Shown here in pieces: positions 56,803 through 64,000 of a stretch of DNA of 64,000 nt; the first letter of the stretch is position 1; each line of letters starts with the position of its first letter. Below the pieces are notes generated by a model. It was not told the DNA's origin, did not search any database, and saw nothing but the letters and a program-made list of their open reading frames with translations. The translations under genes were made by a program, and so were the position numbers. Source of the DNA: Ceriagrion tenellum (lineage: Eukaryota; Arthropoda; Insecta; Odonata; Coenagrionidae); the NCBI GenBank assembly GCA_963169105.1, contig OY720644.1, forward strand, positions 2,439,001 to 2,503,000, read 5' to 3'.

Positions 56803-57327
56803 ATGTTTCCCCTAACGATTGTAATGAGTTAATATTCACCAATCTGTAATTCTTCTTAAAATAAAAATTTGAAAATTACCCACTACTCTTACCTTGACGT
56901 GGGAGCGGAGGACTTTAATTATTGCCTCACAGACCTCAGGAGTCAGTCGAGACAAAGACACCTTCGAAATTCAGAAAAGATACATCAACCTGCCCAATGA
57001 ATCACCAGTACCCAAGTATCTCAGTGTAACTGGTAACTTATCACCAGCAGTCAATGAAGATCGGAAAGATGTGTTGCTTCTCGATATCATGGGTGATACC
57101 ATCTTCAACAATGCATCGAAATCTGTTGCGGTCATACGCACTACATTTCTGAAGCCAAACCGATCTTCAAATTTTAAATCACTTAAAATTGAATTGTATG
57201 CCCCATGCGATGTTCTCCGAGATAAGAAATTCCTCACCCAACATCGACGATTTTTTCGAGGATCTCTGCGGCTTTCTGAAATCACTATGGAAGCGCTAGC
57301 TATAGCCAAAAGAGCTGTTTCTTCCAT
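55163..57327 (-). pseudogene. HARBI1-like DDE transposase, two exons, broken
   Basis: This enzyme cuts and pastes the element. Exon 1 (57327-56893) starts MEETALLAIASASIVI and contains RRCWVRNFLSRRTSHGAYNS, LKFEDRFGFRNVVRMTATDF, LPVTLRYLGTGDSLGRLMYL, an in-frame TGA (near 56970) and LSRLTPEVCEAIIKVLRSHV before the donor GTAAGAG. The intron is 906 bases with acceptor TTTCAG (55987-55988). Exon 2 (55986-55163): WNFPNCIGSLDGKHVKIVAP (first Asp), GSLYFNYKGYHSIVLMDLVD, GQLGRTSDGGVF, VPYVIVADDAFSLSEN (second Asp), NYRLSRARRVVENVF (Glu), CFYFASDDDRVEWQDRFI end. The DDE triad is kept. Stops near 55945, 55588 and 55472 and a later frameshift inactivate it. Confidence 0.9.
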
Positions 57328-57473
57328 GTTGCCTCGAAAAAAACTGACACAATATCTCGAACAGATGACGGCAATGTAAACGCGGGAAATTGTTCTCTGA
57401 ACTGTTTTAAGAACAAAATCCTGCGGGACTTTGTTCTGAACTAAGTCCCGCGGAACTTAGTTCAGTGAACACA

Positions 57474-57493
57474 GTGACAGTGTAAACGGGGCA
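57474..57493 (-). repeat. Right TIR of Harbinger element
   Basis: The complement reads TGCCCCGTTTACACTGTCAC, pairing with the left TIR. TTA follows at 57494-57496. Confidence 0.9.
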
Positions 57494-57523
57494 TTACGCG
57501 AAGGCGATCCTACGCGTAGGAGC

Positions 57524-57829
57524 TTAACCTGAGCCACTTCTGGGCTTCTTTTTGTCCCTCACGTACTTATCCCGGAGGGCTTTCCACCGAGCCGACACAT
57601 TTTTTTCTGTAAAACACAATGATATCACCAACAATGCATCAACACACGTTAGCTTTGAGAATCATCGGAAATAAAAGTTGTTCTTATCTTCCACTCTAAT
57701 GGATACTCCTATCTCCCTCCACGCCTCCTCCCTAAGGTTTCTACCCCTGTATCGATAGTCCTTATTGTAGGTATAATTGTACAGATACGTGTACCCCTCT
57801 CGAATTCCGGAGATGATTATTTCATCCAT
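57524..57829 (-). CDS. MADF-domain gene of TIR element, copy c
   Basis: A small two-exon gene carried by the TIR element and not by the Harbinger nested inside it. Exon 1 from ATG 57829: MDEIIISGIREGYTYLYNYT, then YRYRGRNLREEAWREIGVSI. The intron acceptor TTTTACAG is at 57607-57614. The donor is uncertain and lies between about 57690 and 57660. Exon 2 from 57606: VSARWKALRDKYVRDKKKPR, SGSG, stop at 57524-57526. Aromatic/Trp residues at AW and RWK fit the MADF fold. The product would be about 80 residues, a bare DNA-binding domain with no nuclease. It appears intact if spliced; expression is unknown. Confidence 0.65.
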
Positions 57830-58030
57830 TTCAACCTACACTTTGCCGGGCAGCCATGTTTGTGATTCTACGCGTTCCACGCGTCGAAAGTTGAAAATAT
57901 TTCAACTCGGGCGACGCGTCTCTACGCGAACGTACGCGAACTCACCCGAATAAATCCGGGCTTCCGATTGGCTGAGGATCTCGCTTTCGCGTCTCTTCGT
58001 CTGAAACGCGTTCATGAAGACGTACCTTAA

Positions 58031-58617
58031 GTCGAACACCAGGCGTAACTAGGGAGAAAACGAAGCGTGTGACGTCGTGCTTGGCAGAGAACGGGAGAGC
58101 CGAGGAGCGCATATTTTCCCGTGTGATGAACAAACGCACGCGTCCCCTCCACTCTTCCGATTCCCTCACGTCCACATCACATTCCCAATCTTCCCAGGTT
58201 ATCGCCGCATGCGTCTCCGGCCGTCTCTCAGCAGCGCCAGGAGTCAAGGAGGAGTCATAAAGGGAAGGGTTGGGAGAGGAAGAAACAAACCAAGGGAAGG
58301 ATAGCATCTATTAACCGCGAGAGCGTCTCCTTTCTTGCCTTTTCTCAGCAGGGAAACAGAGCAAGAAGAAAGGAAATAGAGAATTGAGGTTGGTACCTCA
58401 TAATAAAGGAGACCCCCACTCTAGTTATTTCGGGAGACAACAGACGACTGAGATCATTTGCGTCGATGATAATGGTCGATTGTCAAGTTGAATTGCGTCT
58501 GATGTGTAGCTCGTGTGGTCGTATGGATCTCAAAGTAAATAAATATGGAGATTGAGGAAATGATACCGTTATTTCACTGAGAGTTGTTAGTGCCAAAGAT
58601 TCTGAAGACATGGAATA
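58031..58617. other. Intergenic, no recognised gene
   Basis: Open frames at 58069-58304 (plus) are short and lack motifs. Confidence 0.45.
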
Positions 58618-58735
58618 AAAATTCGCCATTAAAATAATTTGACCGGATCGGGAATCGAAGGAAAGTCCGGCGTGGTGTGTTATCCAGCACATCAGACCTT
58701 AAACACGATCTTACTTCGAGAGATTCGTGCTCGAA
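58618..58735 (-). mobile_element. tRNA-derived SINE type S, diverged copy
   Basis: The minus strand reads CTGATGTGCTGGATAACACACC, given here as an A-box-like region near 58690-58670, a B-box-like TTCGATTCCCGATCC near 58655-58640, and the tail TCAAATTATTTTAATGGCGA. Head and tail match the type S SINEs at 34937 and 54888 with more changes. The right limit is uncertain. Confidence 0.55.
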
Positions 58736-58739
58736 TCGC

Positions 58740-59197
58740 GCTGAAGTCAAATTATATTTTTAACGGTGGATTTCTTCCCCTGCATGGTTTAACATCTTTG
58801 CTTTCATGCGACTGACAAGGTGCATATCATTTTTGGCATTTCACGGTAATTTGAAAATTCGCCATATAACCAAAGTTTCGACGTTAGCATTGGGTAACTT
58901 TCTACAGAAAACACTACGGAACACTTAGCTATTTAGATAGGCGCAGGCTCGAGGTATTCACGCTCTTCATGGAACTTATGGCAGCTGGAGGTTAAGGTGA
59001 TCGTGTATCATTCAGTGCCAAATTTCCAGATTTTTTTAAGTGACCCGAAATAAGTTCTCGGGTCAAATTTCTCAGGTCAAGTGTATCTGGTCATGTGTTG
59101 GACCGCACCATACAGGTAGAGATGGATTTGATGCAAGAAATTTACTCTAATGAATTATTCTGGTGACGAGTTCAGCAGCCAAACTCATCAATTATCG
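58740..59197. other. Intergenic, no recognised feature
   Basis: I see nothing supported in this stretch. Confidence 0.45.
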
Positions 59198-59390
59198 AAT
59201 GAAGAGTTCTCGGGTTTCCAGCGGGGTGCTGATGGTGTTAAACTGCACCGACGTGTCGATGACGTAGTCTGCCTTCATCGTCTTCATGGAGACTAGATTC
59301 ACCCTGAAGACGATGGCAGACTACGTCATCGAAACGTCGGTGCAGTTTAACACCATCAGCACCCCGCTGGAAACCCGAGAACTCTTCATT
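59198..59390. repeat. 193-bp fold-back with a hammerhead-like motif
   Basis: The arms 59198-59286 and 59305-59390 are reverse complements with few changes, around a spacer of about 18 bases. The outer ends read AATGAAGAGTTCTCGGG and its complement. The right arm carries a hammerhead-like core on the plus strand. The left arm's minus-strand copy has lost core bases (CTGAAGA to ATGAAGA, GAAAC to GACAC). Its sequence is unrelated to the fold-back at 3495-3706, but the design is the same. Confidence 0.85.
59300..59342 (+). ncRNA. Hammerhead-like ribozyme motif (right arm of fold-back)
   Basis: CACC (59300-59303), core CTGAAGA (59304-59310; CUGANGA allows any base at the fifth position), an extra C, helix II GATG ... 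CATC (59312-59315/59327-59330), GAAA (59331-59334), CG, UC, then GGTG (59339-59342), which pairs with CACC as helix I. Predicted cleavage is after C59338, in the favoured GUC context. As at the other two loci there is one unpaired base after CUGANGA. Activity is not shown. Confidence 0.6.
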
Positions 59391-59704
59391 CCGAAGGCCT
59401 GCGCATTCGCCGGGAACGACTCAGATCCTACATCAACAATTATCAATCTCATTCAAATAAGGTTCAAAGCAGTGGCAGATCCACGGGGGTTTGGGGGAAA
59501 TTCCCTTTACCACCTCATCCCACAAAGAGGTCAAGTGAACAAGAAAAACAATAACCTATGAAATTAAACTTCATCGTACCAATAAGTTGCTTGCATTGAT
59601 AGGCAAGGGTAAAACAGTTCTAACAAAACAAAAATCAAGTAGCTCTATCCCCTAAAGAGAAAGTGGTCTCTGGCTACCCATAGCGTGTGTCGGCCATTTC
59701 TTTA
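59391..59704. other. Short unannotated stretch
   Basis: No gene. The string GGCAGATCCACGGGGG near 59474 resembles a motif I have seen at the ends of many arthropod repeats, but I cannot assign it. Confidence 0.4.
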
Positions 59705-60020
59705 TAAACACAGCCACTCCTTAAAAAGAGCAAGGGTCATTTGCGCCATAGGGGACAGGTAAGGGTGGAAGGGGGGATAGAAACCCGGCGTCGGAATAAG
59801 CCTGCTCTAAACGAAAGGCGCCAAGGGGACCACGGCTTAACGTCTCATCCGACAGACGGAGTACTGAACTTGAAGTGCCCTCTACAGGGCACTCGAGTAG
59901 GGATCGGATTCCCTCTGAAAAACATCTTTCTCTGCAGGGATTTGAACCCTGGCCGCCCGTATGGTTAGATAAGTACCCCCAGCCACCACCACACCCACCC
60001 GATCCCCACTTAAGATGTTC
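59705..60020 (-). mobile_element. SINE type U with tRNA-like head and conserved body
   Basis: On the minus strand, a tRNA-like head with a B box GGTTCAAATCC (complement near 59939-59949) is followed by a body including CGGATGAGACGTTAAGCCGT and GTCCCCTTGGCGCC (near 59855-59815) and ATGGCGCAAATGACCCTTGC (near 59745). GGATGAGACGTTAA-type blocks recur in the central domains of SINEs from several animal groups, to my knowledge. The A box is poorly preserved. There is no coding capacity. Confidence 0.7.
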
Positions 60021-63000
60021 CTGGGCACTTGATACTAAATGGGCATTCCCTATTAACATAAGAATCAGGCTGAAATTTTTATATTAATCTTTTATAGTGG
60101 CCATCATAACAATTTATATTAGTTATCAGAACAAAATAGAGCCAATACATGTCTATGCACCACCACTGAGTTATTTTTTTAAAGTGTTCACAATCTGTCA
60201 AGACGCCAGAATGCGATGCTTGAATCAATACAAAAATTAGAACTGCTTACTGCCCACGAGCATGTATAGTTGCATCAAAACATTCATGGTCAAAAAATAA
60301 ATTACAATTAAAGAGAATTCTAAGATATTATTTTGTACCATAATTGCATATTCATTGGCCATTTTAAACAAATCAAATATACGCTCAGCAGAGCAGATGA
60401 TATGTGCTTCCGAGCAACAAAGAGTGCGAAGCATAACTGACGGCAGTTGACCCCGGCAAAGTCAACGTGCCAGGGTTCCATTACCTCTTGACCTAGACCC
60501 CTTCTAAATAGATCCAAGCTAGTAAAAGGAATCAGCTTCAATAATACTTTATGGCGATAATTTTCAGGTCTCTCAGGAGGGGAAGGAAATTTTAATTTAC
60601 AATGCAACTTAAGTGGCCCGTTCGCCTACATGGTTAAGTTTGTTTGTTTCTGACGGTGGAAGTTTGGGTGCTAACAATCTCCACTTCCTCTAGCCTAGCG
60701 TAGAATCAATCTTGTGTGTTGTCCAGTTTCCTTCGGCTCCACGCTTCAAGCGCCATCTTTTGGATTTTCGTTTCGCTGGAGATTACCGGTGTAAATTATT
60801 CGGTTAGCAAAATGATCAAGCGCATACGCATAGTAATATATAATATCATGCTGGATGCTGCTGGATTTGATAGATCTCCACACATGTATCATGTAGCAAT
60901 ATTCGACAATTTCTGAATGCCAGGAACTTGTTCAATTATATTACATTACCCGTATGAAGTAGGGTAAGTTTAAATTCATATTCTAACAATAACTCTGGTC
61001 ATAATTACATCAAAACAAAATATGATGCCAATCTTCTCCTATTTTGCCTCGTTGTAATCTCCCTTATACCTAAACTGCGTAATTTAGTAAACATAAAATC
61101 CCAAAAGGATTCATAATGTTATTTACCGTATTTGAACGAAAAAAAAATCCCCAGCGCAATAGTATCTTTTTCGTTGTTTATTGATCACCATAGAGGCCCC
61201 CCGTGAGAAGAATATTCATACTCTAGTTAAGGTTCGTGGGATCCAAAATGGCTCACTCGAAATAGAAATACCTCCCAAATACTCAACCCCTACAAATAAG
61301 CTTATTTTGGCAGCAAGGAGATACCAAATAATGTTGATTTTAATATGCTCAATAAAATTGTCGCAAACCAAGTTATGCTCCACAAAAATTCACTGCTTAA
61401 TTTCGGCTAAGGCTAAACAAGTGACTAGCTCTCGGAATACACGTTTTAGAAATACTGGCCAGGGCTAATAAAATCATTTAATTGGTTGCTACGTCATAGA
61501 GAATTTCTCCCTCCTATCATCCAATAACAGCTAGACTCTATTTCTATGGCCCCCATTTTTACGATTTTTCTCCCGGTTACTTCTCCGAGAAATTATTTAA
61601 AAAGTTGCATGGACCGTATTACATGTGTTCAACGTTTTCTTGAATTTCGTAAATTTGACCACGTTTTTCCATATTTACAGACAACACGTCGGTTAATTTC
61701 GATTCAAATATAGGATATTTTATATCGGTAGTTTCTTATTTTCCCTCGGGACGATCCCAAGTCAAAACGAACGGAAATGAATCGAAAATTCACCTTTTTT
61801 ATGCCAGCGATGAAATCGCTCGAACAAGTCCAAATGTCCAAAACCACTCAGTAAAAAGATTTAAATCTATCACAAAAAAGGTCTAGGATACAGGAATTAA
61901 ACTGAAGTCCACTGTATCCCTGCCTTTTCATTCAAAGACTGTCCTTCAAAAAATCGAACGCAGCACGAATCTGTAATCCGTTAATAGGAAATGTTCAACA
62001 ATCAGAAGGCACTTCAGAAACTTCAGAATTGAGGTCGCACCTGTTATTTTTTTCACAAAATCCTTTTCAGCTTGCCTCCTAAAAATTGCATCTCCAAGTT
62101 GTAGTGATTGACGCGAGAGCACTCTTTTTGCGCTTGCCTTCGGCCCCGACAGGTGTTTACGTAATCCGGAGGTCAAAAGTCGCCAAATATTGTGAGACCT
62201 ACCGTCTCATTTAGATGTCTTTCATTCAAGTTGGCATGATTTTCTTCAAGTTTTTAAAGCTCGTTACTTTCACTTGACCATTATTTCACTCCCCCAATAT
62301 ACTATTTAAAACTCATTTTTAAAGGGGTATTTATTTCTAAGGAACTGCATTTTATATTTAAAAATCCTTATTTTGAGTAACCAATGTTTATTTGAGTAAC
62401 CAATGTTTATTATTTGAGTAACCAATTTTCAATCTTATTTCCGTGAAAAATGCCAATTACTCCTTGTTCAGGAATAAAGTATTCGGTTCTCCAATTTATA
62501 CATGGTGATATGTTAATTATTGGATTTTATCTTTACGGCATGATTCCAAAGAACATAAAAAATTAAGAACTTTCTACGTACACCGTACAGCGAAATCTTA
62601 CTTTTCCTTTAGCTGGCGTAACATCCCGCTAATTTCATGCTCATATACTTCGGGCGCCATTGAATCGGCGTCAGAATGAGCTCGACGTGCTGGGTTGATC
62701 ATTTTCACATTCTCCATGGACTGATGTAAATGCTACGAGAACCACAATTCAACAGCCCGTTATTCAACGCAGTGATAGAGGTTTGGAGGCGATGAATGGA
62801 GGTTAGAATGTGAGAGAAGATATCCTGGCACTTAACTTGAGAAGAAGTGAGGGACGGGCGTGGGATAATAAACATGAGGATAATAACAGGGCAATAATTC
62901 GTCGAATGTTGGTTCCTTTCCGTTCTTTCTGATCCCTTGACCATACAAATGGCGTTAACTGGTCGCGGATTGAATAGGTGTAGGGGAGTTAACAAACCCA

Positions 63001-64000
63001 TAATTAATTACGTTTAATAAATCGCCCGTTTGCTAGATAAAAATATACAAGCACAATGTTAGTAAGTAGAAAATGAATGAAGTACGATCCACAAAAGCAG
63101 CTACTCACCCATACACTCATACGGATCTTACAAATTCCCCTCCCGCTCAATTAATGCCACCCCTGGATCCGCCCCTGATGATAAGGGGCCGAGGGAAAAA
63201 ATATGCTCGATTAATGTTAAGTCACTTCAGTTTTTCCAATGATCCAAAGTTATGAACCTGACTCATCTCATAAGTGGCAACACCATGTTAAAAAGTAATT
63301 AAGCATACGCCTGGCCCGACGGTGTTTCCATGGCTGTCGAGGAGACGGAAAACGTTTGTTTCATTGATCATCGCGTTCTTTCATGAGCGGCAAGGTGACC
63401 CCTTGTCGTTCAGCTATTACCGTTTTGAGGTCCAGATGGAAGGGAAGAAGAATGGGAGGGATTTGTTTGCAATAAGCACACACACACAGATGCGAGAAGG
63501 CGGCAGTAAGTCAGGCATACTGCCGAACATTTGAAATTAAAATCCCTTGAGGAGAAATTTTGAAAATCTGCCAAAGAAATAGATTTTTATACTGAGAAGT
63601 ATTTAAATTTTTATCCTTTAAATTCAATTCGTTACCAAAAAAATTGTATTTGAAATGCACCATGACAATAGACTCTTAAGGAAAATCAAGACCGCATGTT
63701 TAAAATATAGAGCTTAATTTATTTAAGTTCACCCACAATGATGCGAATAAAAATAACTCAAGGATACATAAAGATAGAAGCATTGATTTTACGGTTTTTT
63801 TTTGGGTAGGGCCATATTTGAAAGACGTAATAAAGAGGGCGGTATATTTTTAAGTGTCTTGTTTTCTCCCGACATAACCAATTCATCGAGAGTTATTGCC
63901 GCTTTAAGACATTTATGTTGATTGGAGAAAACTGACATCACGGACACAGAGATGCAATGAAACATTTAAAAGCCTAAACGATGAGGGGGTAATAAGAGCC
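60021..64000. other. Intergenic, AT-rich, with a triple tandem repeat
   Basis: No gene is recognised in this last 4 kb. A tandem triplet of a roughly 20-bp unit (TTTGAGTAACCAATGTTTA) lies at 62371-62429. Open frames at 60237-60607, 61181-61468 and 62705-63001 lack motifs. Confidence 0.5.
62371..62429 (+). repeat. Tandem repeat, three copies of a 20-bp unit
   Basis: The unit TTTGAGTAACCAATGTTTA occurs at 62371-62390 and 62391-62410, with a slightly changed third copy at 62411-62429. Confidence 0.9.

Larger units (their letters stand above)
53828..57493. mobile_element. PIF/Harbinger DNA transposon, two genes, nested
   Basis: A 3,666-bp element with TIRs of about 20 bp: left AGGTGCGTTTACACTGTCAC, right complement TGCCCCGTTTACACTGTCAC. 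TTA is duplicated at 53825-53827 and 57494-57496. Subterminal zones at both ends repeat GGGACTT/GTTCACTGAAC-type motifs (53870-53960, 57390-57480). It encodes a HARBI1-like DDE transposase on the minus strand and a MADF protein on the plus strand, each with an intron. A SINE is inserted at 54888-55003. Both genes have stops, so the copy is non-autonomous now. Confidence 0.94.
53744..58027 (-). mobile_element. MADF-TIR element, copy c, split by Harbinger (TSD TAA)
   Basis: The outer ends are AGATACGTTTTCATGGACAC at 53744 and the complement of the 58027 end, AGGTACGTCTTCATGAACGC. They are flanked by exact TAA at 53741-53743 and 58028-58030. The element is 53744-53827 plus 57494-58027, about 615 bp without the insert, in the opposite orientation to copies a and b. 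The Harbinger element interrupts it at 53828-57493. It holds the best-preserved MADF gene of the three copies. Confidence 0.9.

Noticed and set aside
62371..62429. CRISPR array
   Set aside because: The three repeats are directly tandem without unique spacers, and the genome context is eukaryotic.

Overview
This window looks like gene-poor nuclear DNA from an arthropod, most likely an insect. The evidence is its dense, layered mix of non-LTR retrotransposons (LINEs), a Ty3/Gypsy element, Penelope-like sequence, PIF/Harbinger and mariner DNA transposons, tRNA-derived SINEs, and transposon genes with spliceosomal introns. I found no convincing host gene, rRNA, functional tRNA, bacterial operon or CRISPR array. 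The organism assignment is inference; nothing here names a species.

Layout. 0.5-4.8 kb: a nearly complete but decayed minus-strand LINE (family B, with ORF1, endonuclease and RT), split by a 212-bp fold-back that carries two opposed hammerhead-like ribozyme motifs. 7-11 kb: two 5'-truncated copies of LINE family C, each with a target-site duplication (TSD). 14.7-19.7 kb: a LINE tail ending in TTA repeats, a 5'-truncated but uninterrupted family A RT, and a Jockey/CR1-like LINE. 22.3-26.4 kb: a family A LINE split by a Gypsy element (171/172-bp LTRs, 5-bp TSD), followed by a mariner relic. 28-32 kb: more LINE pieces and a tRNA-derived SINE. 32.7-39.5 kb: two copies of a TIR element carrying only a MADF-domain gene, a Penelope-like element (GIY-YIG endonuclease, hammerhead-like motif, exact 15-bp TSD), SINEs and decayed LINE tails. 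40.6-51.4 kb: RTE-like and other LINE pieces. 53.7-58.0 kb: a third MADF-TIR copy with a complete two-gene Harbinger transposon nested inside it, which itself holds a SINE. 59.2-60.0 kb: a second hammerhead-bearing fold-back and another SINE.

How the parts relate. LINE families A, B and C share a 3' module (a GC-rich stem-loop followed by GTAGAT-type repeats in place of poly(A)), probably the site their RTs recognise. The Harbinger element encodes a DDE transposase and a MADF protein on opposite strands with interleaved exons. The MADF-TIR family has 3-bp TSDs like Harbinger but no transposase, so it may be mobilised in trans.

The strongest candidate for something new is the set of hammerhead-like motifs at three loci. 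Their helices I and II differ in sequence but stay paired, and at two loci the motif lies in long fold-back palindromes. Every protein-coding region except the family A RT and some domain-sized pieces has stops or frameshifts.
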